A stretch of 64,000 nt of DNA. Origin: Alligator mississippiensis. Taxonomy: Eukaryota; Chordata; Crocodylia; Alligatoridae. Under the pieces are notes generated by a model. The model did not search any database, was not told the DNA's origin, and saw only the letters and a program-made list of their open reading frames with translations. The stretch is from NCBI RefSeq assembly GCF_030867095.1, contig NC_081827.1, positions 24,309,001 through 24,373,000 on the forward strand, in the 5' to 3' direction. The translations under genes were made by a program, and so were the position numbers. This document shows positions 44,451 to 56,210 of the stretch, piece by piece (position 1 is the first letter of the stretch; the number at the start of each line of letters is the position of its first letter).

Positions 44451-46230
44451 GTAAGTATTGTTCTGAAGAAACAATTGCATTTCAGAACTAGCCCATGTGG
44501 AAGATGAGAACCCTCATTTGTAAATGTGTAAGCATGGGACTAGAGCTTCTTGCTAATCTTGGTTTAAAAACTGTGACCATGTGCAGGTTGTTTAATCTTG
44601 CCTTAGTTCTCCATCTGTATAGTGAGTATAATTTACCCACAGTAGGGTAAATTACCCTACCCATTTCTAAGACCTGTGAGACTGTCTCCCATTTATACAT
44701 TTCAATGTTTTACATGTATGTGGGACATCTTTAATATAAAATAGGAGCAAAAAGAAAGAGAAATATAAAAAACAAAAATCATACATAACAGTCTAGGAGG
44801 GTTTTTTTATAATATTATGGATTCTTGTACAAAAAAAAAAAAGCCCTGTGGATGCACAAGTCGCTGCTTTTGCATTTATGGTGACTAAACTGGGAGGTTA
44901 TGTAATCTGCATGGTCACATAAATAGGGTTGACATAAGCAAAAACCTACTGTACTTAATATGGTTGTTGTGATCCAACTCTGTTGTACAGTTTCATATTT
45001 TCAAAGCACCATATGTGTGCACTACTGCTAAATTTTATATAACATCATCTGACAGGTTTAATCTGAGAGATGCTGAGTTTCTGCAGTTTTCAGAACTGGA
45101 CCTGAAACTTGCGTTAACAATCTAATCTCTATTTGTCTTCATAATGTTCTGATATTTGCACCATGTACGATCACAAATCAGTGCCTACCAGTGAATCTAC
45201 TATTCCATTTGGTTGAGAATTTGAGGAATTTCTTTGGGAGATGTATTTTATTCCTGGAATCTATAACAACTTAAACTGCAAACTCCTATACCTTTTTTTT
45301 TTCTTTAGATGCTTCTCGTAATTGTAACAATATTGTCTCAGCTACACTCAGTAGGCAGTATCTCAGTAGGATGATGGGAATGTGAAGAATTTGAGACTTT
45401 ATTTTGAATCTTATTTAAAAATGTGATGGCTCTTTCTGGAGCATAGAAAGAGACAGATTTTTTTTTTTACTTTGAACTTTCATATCCCAGGTAAAAGGAA
45501 GCTAAATTTTAGACCTGTTAATAATAATAATAATAATATAGCAACCAGGGGTGGGAATGGCAAGCTTCCAGATACCATAGAGAAGTTATTGCTGAGGGTA
45601 GCACTTGTGGTTATGGGAGTTTGTTTTGCTGTGTACTATCTCATTGTAATATTTAATCCGTTTATATAAGATGTAGATGCAAATATTTTGCTAGCATTTT
45701 TTTTACCATGTTTTACTCTTTTCATATATGGGGCTGTATTCTGGCCTAAACAGAGCTGTCATTGTTTTAATTGAAAGTAGCATGTGTAAAGCCAAAATGT
45801 GTCCAAATAATTACATATTTTAATCTGCTAAATTAAAAGTAGTTGTTCAACCCTGATTCTTTTCCATTTTACAAGCTTTCTTCATCTGGAAAATTTTGCA
45901 AGACTTATGTACTATATATTCCAGAAAAATGTGTGTACTTTGTCTACTGAAAAATTACATCTGAAAATAAGGTGATTATATCTCACCAGTTACTATAAAT
46001 CAGCACCAAAATTTCAAAGGGAATAATATTTTAATCTACTATGTAGAGAAGTGTGCCAATATTTTTTGCTTAAATAGAAGCAAATCCTGAAGTCCCTTTT
46101 TTCCCTTTAATTTACCCATTTATAGTAAATGGAATTTTTTCCCCATTTTTCCCTTTTTTTAGAGAAGATTTCAGGATTTCTTTTTTAGGATTAACAGTAA
46201 TCTCATTTAATTTATCTCTTTGCCTTTTAG
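44451..46230 (+). other. ARMC10 intron 2
   Basis: AT-rich intron with an (AAT)n run (45522-45539) and an A12 run near 44831. No mobile element recognised. Confidence 0.6.
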
Positions 46231-46365
46231 GATATAATTCGAAACTTGGATGGCCTTTCTGTTATTGGAAAAATGGTCTCAGATAGCATCCCCAAAGTTA
46301 AAGAAAAAGCACTGAATGCACTCAATAACTTGAGTATGAATGTTAAAAATCAGGAAGAGTTAAAG
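46231..46365 (+). CDS. ARMC10: ARMC10 exon 3 (residues 96-140)
   Basis: The acceptor is TTTGCCTTTTAG, and the 135-nt exon is in phase 0 at both ends. It encodes DIIRNLDGLSVIGKM, then PKVKEKALNALNNLSMNVKNQ, the best-conserved armadillo repeat of the family. The donor AAG/GTAAGT is perfect. A phase-0 exon of 45 codons could be skipped without shifting frame. Confidence 0.95.
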
Positions 46366-46859
46366 GTAAGTACTTAATTTTGTTAATATATTTTGCCTTT
46401 TAACATAAAATGGTATAGAAGATAATTATTAAAGAGGAAGATGCAGGAGTGTTTGGAAACCAATGGTATATACAAACCAGCAAATTCAGATGGATGATAA
46501 GGTCAAGAGGAATGGCCAAGTGTATTAAATCACTAATAGTTCTTAAAGTCCAGATCCTTTTCCATTTACCAGTTATCTAAATCTACATAACTGCTCAGCC
46601 AAAAATGTCTTGTCTCAGGCGAGTGATCCTGTTTCACCTAGTGAGGTACACAGCTTTCCCATTCTCTCAGTAGGCAGTCCACTGTGTCTCTAAATCCACT
46701 CAGGCTGAAAATGATCTGTACCACTAGGCTACTGGGCAGAAAGTGCATTGATTCTTCTACTTGTTTCTTTTGTGACCTGGGTACTTAAAGGTGAGATGAA
46801 AGCACATTTAATGGTTTTTATGAGGGATTCAAGTGCTGAGTCTCAAACTTGGGGACTTA

Positions 46860-48178
46860 AGGTGCGTCTACATGAGATATTTACTGTGGAGTTGAGTAAT
46901 TAGCTCTGCAGTAAATGTCTTTGCATCTACATGTGCAGGGTTATTAGCCTGAAGTAAATTAATAAACTCCACAGCAGGTTACTACATGTAAATACAAATA
47001 GTAACCTGCTGTGGAGGCTTTTTACTCTGCAGCACCGCACAGGTAGACGCTGATGCAGCTGGCAAGGGCACAAGGGTGCTTCAGTGCAGGGGCTGCTGCT
47101 GGCTAGCCCAGCACTGGAGCACCCTCATGCCCCATCCAGCTCCTCTGCAGCACATTAAGCTGGATTGGAGCAACCCCACGCTGCCAGGCTGACCCCCAGG
47201 AAGCCCCTGCTAGCCAAGGCTGGTCTGACCCAGCTCAACGTGCTGTGGTCCTGGGTGCACATTGCAACAGCATGCTTGGGAGCAATAAACTGGTACTATA
47301 AGTGCTGGAGCTTATTGTTCCACATTAATTGAACATGTAGACTGTGCAGGCCGGGAGCGGTCCGAGGCCCTCGGGGGGTCTTTTTTCCGCGCAGCGGGCT
47401 GTGGCCAGCAGCCCGGACACGCCAGGTCGGGGAAGACAGGTGGCACGCTAGAATTGGGCACGGACGCTTAGTGGTTGATTTAAGATTATTTTACTTACAC
47501 CGAAGATGGTCGTGGTGCAGGCAGGAAAACTTGCTTGAGTTGCAGTTACAAAACAAAACAAAACTCGAACCTGCAGAACATGAGGGTACGTCGCAATGGG
47601 GTTTCGGCGACGGGAAGATGAACAAAAACCTCGAGAGTACGTCGCAATGGGGTTTCGGCGACGGGAAGAAAAAAACTGCAGGACTCGAACCCAGGTAGAG
47701 CTCTGGATTCACTCACATGAAGTTTGCTAGGCTCCATGGAACTTGCACGCAGGGAAGGGTACATCAAGGGATCAGGCGGCGATGGGGAGAGGCGAGAGGT
47801 TGATCAGACCCCTGTAGCCTTCTTGAGATACACGTTGGGTCCGATAGGCTCCACAGTGCTTAGAGATCTTCACGAGACATGAAGTTCTCCTCCTCCTGAT
47901 AGTCGTGGAGTCCTCCAACTTGGACGGAAACCGCTCAAGCCTCTTATACGGCTAGCAAGCCAATCACTAGCCGCCATGTAGGAATAATTTAGAACTGGCC
48001 AATAGTGGGGCACAAATCTGAATACAAATGGCGGGAACTCCTTGCAGCGTGCATTTCTCTTTTTGCAACTTAGAAATGCACCCTGCAAAGAAAGCTACGA
48101 GTGGCAGGAAATAATTCAGCAGTGCCGAAGCGCACACAAACAAAAATCACACCCTTGGGTTGTGACATAGACATGCCC
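46860..48178. mobile_element. MITE with 3-bp duplication, interrupted by an LTR
   Basis: The left end is AGGTGCGTCTACATG and the complement of the right end is GGGCATGTCTACATG, flanked by TTA on both sides (46857-46859, 48179-48181). Inverted pieces such as TAACCTGCTGTGGAG lie inside. The right TIR is cut by the LTR at 47343-48167, leaving only ATGCCC beyond it. Without the LTR and one duplication it is about 490 bp. Confidence 0.75.
47343..48167 (-). mobile_element. Solo LTR of endogenous-retrovirus type, 825 bp, inside a MITE
   Basis: The insert begins TGTGCAGG and ends TTGTGACA (TG...CA) with a perfect 5-bp duplication TAGAC (47338-47342, 48168-48172). Read on the minus strand it has promoter parts in the right order: two inverted CCAAT boxes (47999-48003, 47960-47964), then TATAAGAG (47941-47948). 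It is therefore an LTR in minus orientation with U3 at the right. A perfect 33-bp direct repeat (47586-47618, 47637-47669) lies in the downstream half. It looks whole as an LTR and younger than its MITE host. Confidence 0.88.
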
Positions 48179-48651
48179 TTAGATGCCTAAAAGTTGCTTA
48201 AGTGCCATTTAGGTGTGTTAAAGGTAGAATAGGATCTGGGCCTAATGATTTTTTTTAGTTCCAGGTGTGTTTCTGAGGGGTAGGGGAAAAAATCAATTTG
48301 ATATCAGTATTGGAGAAGAAAGACTATTTTAAGATGGTATCCAGATTATTGTTCTAACGTTAGCCTCAAATCAATTTATAAAATTCATTTGGAAGATGTG
48401 TTCCTAATACTATTTCTCCAAATGCTGGCAACATTTTGAAGGGATAAAGTTACCTTAACACTTTTCTGAAAATTGTTTGGTCCTAGATATTACTTGCGAC
48501 AATTGCAGCTAATATAATTTAAAGAGATGAGTGAGAGGGGGAAAAAATATTTTTTATGTTGTGCACTTTATAGCATCTTATATAAAGATTGTCACTGCTT
48601 TGCTTAGCTGTGCTTCCTGTGTTATGCGCTAACATGATGGAATCAGCTTAA

Positions 48652-49760
48652 TAGAATCATAGAAATTGTGGGCTGGAAGGAACCTCAAAAGATCATAGAG
48701 TCCGGCCCCCCCTGCTCTGGGCAGGAATAAGCTGAGATCAAATGATCCCAGCAAGGTGTCTGTCCATTTTTCTCTTGAACACTTCCAAGGTTGGGGACTG
48801 TACCATCTCCTTGGGAAATCTATTCCAGATTCTGGTCATCCTCTAACAGTTTATGGTCATTGCTCTTTGTCCTCCCCTGGAGCACCCTAATGAACAGTTT
48901 TTCTCTCAGCTCCCAATATTCACCCCTTGCATACTTATAGACAGCCACCAAGTCCCCCCCTCAATCTTCCCTTCCCCAGGCTGAACAGTCCCAGATTCCT
49001 TAGTCTTTCCTCATAAGGTTTGTCCTCCAGGCCCTCAATCATTCTTGTGGCCATTCTCTGGACCCTTTCAAGATTCTCCCCATCTTTTTTGAAGTGCTGC
49101 GTCCAGAACTGGACACAGTACTCCATTGGGGCCCTCACCAACACCAAGTAAAGAGGAAGTGTCACTTCCTTAGCACTGCTCGCAATGCATCCAGTATGCT
49201 GTTAGCTCTGTTTACTACAGCATCATGCTGGCAGCTCATGTTCATCCTGTGATCAATCATAACCCTGAGACGCCTTTCAGCCATCATGCTGGCCAGGACA
49301 TCTCCTCCTAACCTATATTCATGTTGCTGGTTACTTGTCCCCAGATGAAGCACTCTGTATTTATCTTTATTGAACTCCATCTGGTTGCACTCCGCCCACC
49401 TTTCCAGCTTGTACAGGTTCACTTGGATCAGCATCCTATCCCTTAGTGTTATCGTTTTCCCCATAACTTAATATTGTCCACAAACTTGGCCAGCATGCTT
49501 TCTACATCCTCATTTAAATCATTGAAAAAGATGTTGAACAGCATGGGGCCAAGAACGAAATCCTGCAGGACACCACTGGCCACCTTCCACCAAGATGATA
49601 CAGACCTGTCCAGTAACACTGTCTGGGTTTGGCCCCTTAGCCAGTTCCCAACCCACATGACTGTGGACTCTGGCAGACCACAATCCCCCAGGTTTTTTAT
49701 AAAAGCCTCATACTGCACTGGTAGACGATCATCTGCCTACACTCTCTCAGGAAGTGGTCC
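48652..49760 (-). mobile_element. CR1 LINE 3' half
   Basis: This minus-strand CR1 ends at 48652 (ATAGAATCATAGAAATTGTG). It encodes pieces such as LVRAPMEYCVQFWTQHFKKD, MEFNKDKYRVLHLG and VASGVLQDFVLGPMLFNIFF (motif B), with the frame shifting between them (for example near 49160 and 49450-49465). MLAKFVDNIKLWG stands where the catalytic FADD box is expected, with the first catalytic residue replaced by valine. It is dead, and older than the CR1 at 31078. Confidence 0.9.
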
Positions 49761-51097
49761 AAGAATTCTCCTCTTTGCAAGTCTGTGGTGATACCTCTTG
49801 GAGGTGGGTTTGAGAACGCAGTTCCTGATGTGTCCTGTTCTCCCCCCACCCCAAACCACCACCACCATCCATTCCCCTAGACTGAATCCTTGGGCAAAGT
49901 AGAGCAGTAAAACATAGAAAACCTTTCCCTATATCCCATTTAGACCATGTCCTTAAAAAATATGTTTTCCTTTCACAACACAAAAGGAAAGCATTGTTAT
50001 GGCCTACCTTTTGAAAAAACAAAATGGTATACCTAAGAGGCCAGGTAGTATAAGAACTAATAAAGCAATTCAATCCTTCCCTTATGACTGTTGTAGATGC
50101 ATCATTAAATCAAAAGAAAATTTCCCTTTTAACCATATTCATGGTGAACCATCACCATGATTCAATTGGTAACCAAAAGAGCAGGTAGAAGGAGAAGACT
50201 TAAAATACTGGTCTTTGAGATATGGTTTGTCAGATACTCTAAAACAACAAATTTTTACAGACATATTTTGCTGGCATGAAGAAAGCAGAGATTTGTTACC
50301 TCTGCCATGGAGACAATGAAATCATGCTTCACATATAGAAAAGTAATCTAAAACAGCCTCCAGTCATTCCCAGAATGCTGCACCTTTGGCTAGCAAAGAT
50401 TTTTTCAGATAAATTGCTTCCAATCAGGGGGCCTCCCAAGCAGAAAGAACAGGGAAATAAAAACTAGGCATGAATTTTTTTCTTCTAACAATTTAGCCCG
50501 CTCACACCAGTAGTAGTCAGAAACATTGGTGGCAATTGAAGCCAGCACCTGTAACTGACTCTACAACTTCCTGCCTGGTAAGACCAGGGCATACCTAGAA
50601 GCAAAAACTAACTTGTTCCTTCATATCTATAACCTGTGTTAATGCATGCACAGAGAAACCTTTTTAACAAAGTGCTTTATTAGTGCTAGAGACCTTGCAG
50701 CAGTACCACTGTTGGTCTCTTTTCCTACCTTTTTTATTAGTGTGCTAAAAGAAAAGCTCCAAAGCCACTAGTCAGCTGACGGTGGCCTGTATCTCAGTCA
50801 GACTTGAGGTTAAGACTATAACTGGCTCTTTACGTGGCTCACATACTCCTATTTTTACTACCTGCTTGACCTACGAGCAACATTTCTAACACCATTTATC
50901 ACCCAATACTACTATATAAGAAGTTGAATGGAAGTTTCCTGAAAAAGCTGGTCAAGCAAATGTCCAGGGAATGTGGGAGTGCCGATCTGAGGATAGCTGT
51001 GGAGTTAAGGCAGGCTGCTTCAGACCTGGGGACCTTATGGTTTCCAGAATCCTGGGCCAGCAGACTTCCCAGGCTGCCTGACTTCCATAGCCTGGAC

Positions 51098-52315
51098 CAC
51101 TGGTCACCAACCTGAGATCCCAATTGACAGGTAGATCCCAGAGCCTCTTTGGGTTGGGCTGGGGGGCCTAGCCAGGTCTGGGAAGATCTGGTCATCCAGG
51201 GGCATTGGGGGTGGCACAGCAGGCAGTCTGCAGCAGCAGCCACCTCATCTCGAGCGCGGGGGGGCGGCAGCGGCACAGGCCCCCAGAACCTCTGCTGCAT
51301 GCCCCTGGATGACCACATCTTCCCAGACCCAGCTGGGGCCCAGTCCCACTTCTGTGCCGTGCCTGGCCTGAGCTGTGCCTGCCCAGCAGCCAGACGAACA
51401 TGGTATTGGGCCCCGGCCTGGCCAGGTCTGAGACTCTCTGCGGCCCACAGCTGCGTGGGTGGGGAGGCTCCCGCTGCTGGGTGCAGCCTGGCTGAGGACC
51501 TGGGGCTCATGCCCCCCCACAACTGTGCTTGAGATGAGGTGGCTGCTGCTGTGGGCTGCCTGCTGCTCCCAGAGCACAGGAGGGAGAGGGGAATGGATCC
51601 CCAGGGCCTCTACCAGGTTCCGCCCAGTGTTGGAAGAGTTGTGTCCGTCCCGTCCCGTGTCTGTCCATGTGTCCCCCGTCGTCGGCGTGTTGTCATTGTT
51701 CCCCGCCCCACCATGGGCCCCTGGACTGCAGAGCATCCCAGACCTGACCAGGGCGGAATCTGACTTCTGTGCCATGGCTGCACTGAGTTGCGCCCGCCTG
51801 GTGGCTAGACAAACATGGTAGTGGGCCCTGGCCCAGCCAGGTCTGGAAGTCTCCACAGTCCAGGGGAGTGTGGGGGGAAGGGCCCCCGCCACTGGGTGCA
51901 GCCCAGTGGAGGCCCCAGGGGCCTGTGCCCTCCCACCTGTGCTCCGGGCGCAACAGGCAGCCCGCAGCAGCGGAGTGCAGGTCCTCCCAGAGTACAGGTC
52001 GGGGGGGCACAGGCCCCTGGGACCTCTGCTAGTCTGCACCCAGAGGTGGGAGCTCCCCCACCCCCTCCCCAATGCACCTCTGGACTGCAGAGAGTCCCAG
52101 ACCTGGCCAGGCTGGGGCCCAATGCCACATTCATTTGGCTGCCAGGTGGGCTCAGCTCAGCTCAGCACAGCTGCAGCACAGAATTTGGGATCGGGCCCTG
52201 GTCCAGTTGGGTCTGGGACACTCCATGGTCCAGGGGTGTGGGGAGGACAGTAGATCCTGGGGTGCCCTTTACTACTAAAAAGTGATCTTCACCATAAAAA
52301 GGTTGGAGACTAGTG
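51098..52315. mobile_element. hAT (Buster-type) element with repeated core, 1218 bp
   Basis: The left end is CACTGGTCACCAACC and the complement of the right end is CACTAGTCTCCAACC. Flanks are GCCTGGAC (51090-51097) and GCCTAGAC (52316-52323). The core repeats a unit built around CCAGACCTG, GGCCCAGCCAGGTCTGG and CACTTCTGTGCCGTG in both orientations, every 300 bp or so. That explains long open frames on both strands (to 275 residues) without protein likeness. Confidence 0.88.
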
Positions 52316-52777
52316 GCCTAGACTGACAGATGCCCTAGGAGTTAGGCAGCCTGCCATGAAGTCAAAGACCTTGGATGCCCTGACAGAAGTTGGATGAAAC
52401 TGATATGAATCTTATTGTTTTCACTGATGCTATTTAGTGTTGGGAAGCAGTGAAAGTAGTACAGTGAAAGAGACAAGAATCACGCTGATGTCAATTGGCC
52501 CTTGGCCAGGGAAGATGGGAACAAATTTTGTTTTCAAAATACTGTGTTTTGGTGTTTACCAGATGAAATGTTGTGGGATATCGTTTTCATTAAAAGCTTC
52601 AAGTTCTGTTTTTTTATTCTGATTGATGTTAAATAATTTGCTAAGAACTTGAAAATAATCACAAAATATAAATTTGGTTTGACAGGCTGTTCTAATTATG
52701 ACTACTGACATGGTAAATGTTTTTTCTGAGCAGGTCAGCAAATTGTGTATTTGATCCCTTTTTTTCTTTTCTTCAAG

Positions 52778-52954
52778 GAATACATTGTACATGTCTGTAG
52801 AGAGATTGAGTCATCGCCCTTGGACTCTGAACTGCAACTAGCTGGACTCAGATTGTTAACAAATATGTCTGTTACCAATAACTACCATCCTATGATGACA
52901 CGTTCAATTCCATATTTTTTTCATTTGCTTTCAGAAGGAAATGAAAGGACGCAG
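52778..52954 (+). CDS. ARMC10: ARMC10 exon 4 (residues 141-199)
   Basis: A pyrimidine-rich acceptor (TTTTTTCTTTTCTTCAAG) leads into EYIVHVCREIESSPLDSE, then LQLAGLRLLTNMSVTNNYH, and ends SEGNERTQ before donor GTACTG. It is 59 codons, phase 0 at both ends. It matches human QLAGLTLLTNMTVTNDH. The upstream intron is 6.4 kb, swollen by a MITE with a nested LTR, a CR1 and a 1.2-kb hAT element. Confidence 0.95.
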
Positions 52955-53252
52955 GTACTGTACTTTCATTAGTGTAACAAGTCGGTCACCAAGCTATTTA
53001 ATTTACCTGAAATTATTTTTCTATTTTTAGATTTAATTTCTTTTTTGATCATTGGTTTCTAAAGTACTTTAGGTCTGTCTTAAAAAGAAACTGAAAAATA
53101 TTGACATTCAGTAATTATAAAGGGTTAAAGATTATTAGTCCATATTGCCCCCTGGCATGGAACTACTCACAGAGGGAGGAGTACTTTGCAAGCATCTTCC
53201 TGCATAATCCCTTCCCAAAACCATTCCCAGGCCAGGGTATTCCTTCTGACCG

Positions 53253-53275
53253 CCCCCCCCCCCCCCCCCCCCCCC
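53253..53275. repeat. Homopolymer C23
   Basis: An uninterrupted C run in ARMC10 intron 4. The exact length is likely to vary or be miscounted in assembly. Confidence 0.9.
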
Positions 53276-53311
53276 AAACTCCCTATAAAAGGAGATTTTT
53301 CTGCCCTAAAT

Positions 53312-53831
53312 TCATAGTTTCATAGTTGGGAGGGTCAGAAGGCACCTGAGCAGATCATCAAGTCTGATCCTCTGCCATGGCAGGAAAGAATGCTGGGGTC
53401 AAACAACCCCGGCAAGGTGTTCATCCAGCCTCCTTTTAAAGACTCCCAGGGTAGGAGCCAGCACCACTTCTCTTGGAAGTTGGTTCCAGATCCTAGCTGC
53501 CCTGACAGCGAAGTAGTGCCTCCTGATATCTAGACTGTATCTACCCTCTGCCAGCTTGTGACCGTTATTTCTTGTCACTCCTGGTAGTGCTCAGGGGAAC
53601 AGGGACTCTCCCAATCCCTGCTGGTCCCCCTTGACTAGCTTGTAAACGGCCACTAGATCCCCACTCAGCCTTCTCTTGTGGAGGCTGAATGGGTTCAGGT
53701 CCCTTAGCCTCTTCCCGTAGGGCCTGCCCTGCTGCCCCATGATCATGTGGGTGGCCCTCCTCTGGACCCTCTCCATGTTGTCCACATCCCTCCTGAAGTG
53801 CGGCACCCAGAACTGGACGCAGTACTCCAAT
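53312..53831 (-). mobile_element. CR1 LINE 3' fragment
   Basis: From TCATAGTTTCATAGTTGGG to ACTGGACGCAGTACTCCAA, reverse complement of a CR1 end. An open stretch encodes MEYCVQFWVPHFRRDVDNME and then LRDLNPFSLHKRRLSGDLV. It is cut at the right where a hAT element begins. Confidence 0.92.
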
Positions 53832-53839
53832 TCCTAAGA

Positions 53840-54377
53840 CAGCAGTTCTTAACGGGGGTACAATGGCAGGCACTGTGGTGTAGCAATAGCAGCCAGCCAG
53901 ATAAAATCGTCCCACATATAGGGCAGCAGACCACATGTTCTCTTCCTGTATTCAGGAGGAACCCTAGAGCAGACAGAAAAGACAGGTTATGCTACAGTCC
54001 TTCCTGGTAGGCAGGCCCCTCTTTTTTCCTTCCTTCTCTTCCTGGAAATGGATACAGGCAGTTCCACCTGTCCCACATGCCTCTGTTTCCAGGAGATGCC
54101 ATGCAGGGTCAGACCAAGAAGGGCTGCAGCGTGAATCAACTCTCCTACCTGCTTTAGGGCCAAAGAACCCTAATGCAGAAGCATGTGCATGTGCCACAGT
54201 CTTTCCCAGTCTGGCTGTGCACTGCATACGCTGCAGTGTTACCTGGTGGCAACAGCACGTGGTTGAGAACCGCTGAGGTAAGTTGAGCACAGCAGTGGTT
54301 CTTAGCTGGGGTGCTGCCACATTCAGAAAAAAAATTGTGGAGGTGTCCCCTGACTCTAAGGAGGTTGAGAACAACTA
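53840..54377. mobile_element. Two hAT elements forming a possible composite
   Basis: The first copy runs from CAGCAGTTCTTAAC (53840) to GGTTGAGAACCGCTG (about 54274). The second runs from CAGTGGTTCTTAGC (about 54292) to GGTTGAGAACAACTA (54377). The outermost flanks are TCCTAAGA (53832-53839) and TCCTATGA (54378-54385), one mismatch. The inner flanks do not match each other or the outer ones. This suggests the outer ends of two neighbouring copies moved together, or that recombination joined two copies. Confidence 0.55.
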
Positions 54378-54860
54378 TCCTATGATCTCTAAAAGACCAG
54401 AGCTAGCCACACAGCAACACTGTGCCTTTGCACTGCCTCTAGGAAAAATGAAAACATGCTACATGGGGTTCTTGTGGTGTTGACTGTCCCCAGAAGTTAC
54501 ACTCACCCTGTGTACAGGGATTTCCTCTGCATGGAGTGCAGTATGAACAAAGTAATACCACTAACAGTTACAGCTGTATTATCCTTCCCAACTAACCCCT
54601 GTGGTGTAAAAATGAGCCTGACTTTAACCTGCCCCACGTGTGGCCTACAGTGACCCAATTCCATGGAGTCCTGTGCAGGTTTGCCAGGAGGGGAGTGCTA
54701 TGGCAGTATTAGATTACCATCAGCATGCTTCTGCACTGGGCAAGGGAGGCGCCTATGCAGAACACCTCAATAATCATACATCTCTTTGGGGGACTGTACT
54801 GAGAATAAGAGTTCTCTCTGATTCAAAGTGAGCTTTAACTCTGGAGTTCTTATCTTATAC

Positions 54861-55400
54861 TAGGGGTCAGCAACATTTTTGGGCTGAGCGCCAAAAACAT
54901 TCACAACCTCAATTGTAAGATGTTGGTGTTGTAGGGGTGGACAGTGGGGGAGCCAAGAGGGGCCCAATCCTTGTGGCAGTGCAGCCTTGGCCCCTTCCTC
55001 GCTGTCTGCCCAGAGGCGCACATGTACCTGGTGCCAGAAGAGAGCCAGGCTGGAGCTCCACAGACCCAAGTGCAGCTGTTTGCAGGCTCCTGGCTGCCTG
55101 CCACAGTCAGATCAGGCTCTGGGCAGGCCCCTGCTGCCTGCCATAGAGCCCAGGCTGCTTGCAGCAGGCAGTGGGGAGGCTGCAAGCAGCTGCACTGGGG
55201 TCTGCAGAGCCCTGGCCCAGCTCACTGTTAGTAACACATGCATGTACGCCTCAGCGGATGATGCAAAAGGGGCCAGGATTGCAGTGCCACAAAGATCGGA
55301 CCCCTTGTGGCTCTCCCACCATCTGTCTCAAGGCATATGTGCCAAGCAAAATGCCTTCACATGGCATGCTGTGACATGTGCAGGGGGTTGCCTACCCCTG
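54861..55400. mobile_element. hAT (Buster-type) element, 540 bp
   Basis: The left end is TAGGGGTCAGCAAC and the complement of the right end is CAGGGGTAGGCAACC. Flanks are TCTTATAC (54853-54860) and TTTTATAC (55401-55408). It is GC-rich with palindromic GCAGCAGG stretches and non-coding. Confidence 0.88.
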
Positions 55401-56116
55401 TTTTATACATTTGGTTCTCCTGGGAGCTCCAAGTATATTTAGAGAATAGATTGCAGTTAATATCCATCATGTAGAGCTGAGAGCAGAAATTTGCCCTTTG
55501 ACTTTCCTTTCTGCGGTACATATGAGACCTTAACTACTAGTGGTTTACTGTCATCTGGATCTGTCATAGTTGCAGTGACCTGTGTGTACTTCTACAGGAT
55601 ACCTTCTTTCTTAATGTTGTTTTTCAAAAGGAACACGTATACTTTCAAACTACAGGCAAAAATATTGGGAATCTTACTTCCTTTTTTCATTAGGGGCAAA
55701 TTCAGTACATTCATGCCAGCTAAATCTATTCACCCTTCTTCCCTGAGTTCCAGTGCATTTATCAGGATGATTTGTAGAAGTCAAATCTGCATTTTCCCTC
55801 ATCCCATTCTTGCCTGACGTACCATATCCATGCCACAAGGTGGCGTTATATGAACATTAGTCTCTGAGAAAGGAAAGAGAGTACAGACCTACTTCTATCA
55901 GAATTGAAAATATGGTAATAATCATTAATTCATTAAAACATCCCAGTCATGTATCTGACATTTGTTACAAGGTTAGTTCAATAAGCAGTTGAGTGATTAA
56001 TTTAATTGGGCTAGTAGCATTAGACATTAAGTCAGTGGATGAGGGACCACACCCTTAGAGGAGAATTTAGCTGCTGTTGGTCTTTGTTACATTACCATTA
56101 TAAAAAGAGAGAGCGC

Positions 56117-56210
56117 ACGAGTAACTAGTGGAGTTGCCACAAATTGACATTATAAACGACAGGACGAGTAACTAGTGGAGTTGCCACAAATTGACATTAT
56201 AAACGACAGG
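56117..56210. repeat. Perfect tandem duplication, 2 x 47 bp
   Basis: Two identical 47-bp copies (56117-56163 and 56164-56210), beginning ACGAGTAACTAGTGGAGTTG, lie head to tail without a mismatch. They sit in ARMC10 intron 4, about 340 bp before exon 5. Identity implies a recent event or an assembly artefact. Confidence 0.97.

Larger units (their letters stand above)
46366..52777 (+). other. ARMC10 intron 3
   Basis: Contains the MITE with nested LTR (46860-48178), a CR1 (48652-49760) and a 1.2-kb hAT element (51098-52315). The stretch 49800-51090 and the flanks hold nothing recognised. Confidence 0.65.

Noticed and set aside
47471-47698. 75-residue open frame with a repeated SQWGFGDGK motif
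   Set aside because: The repeated motif is simply the translated 33-bp direct repeat of the solo LTR.
51245-52072. 275-residue open frame on the minus strand
   Set aside because: It lies wholly within a hAT element with clear ends, uses repeated GC-rich units and resembles no protein.
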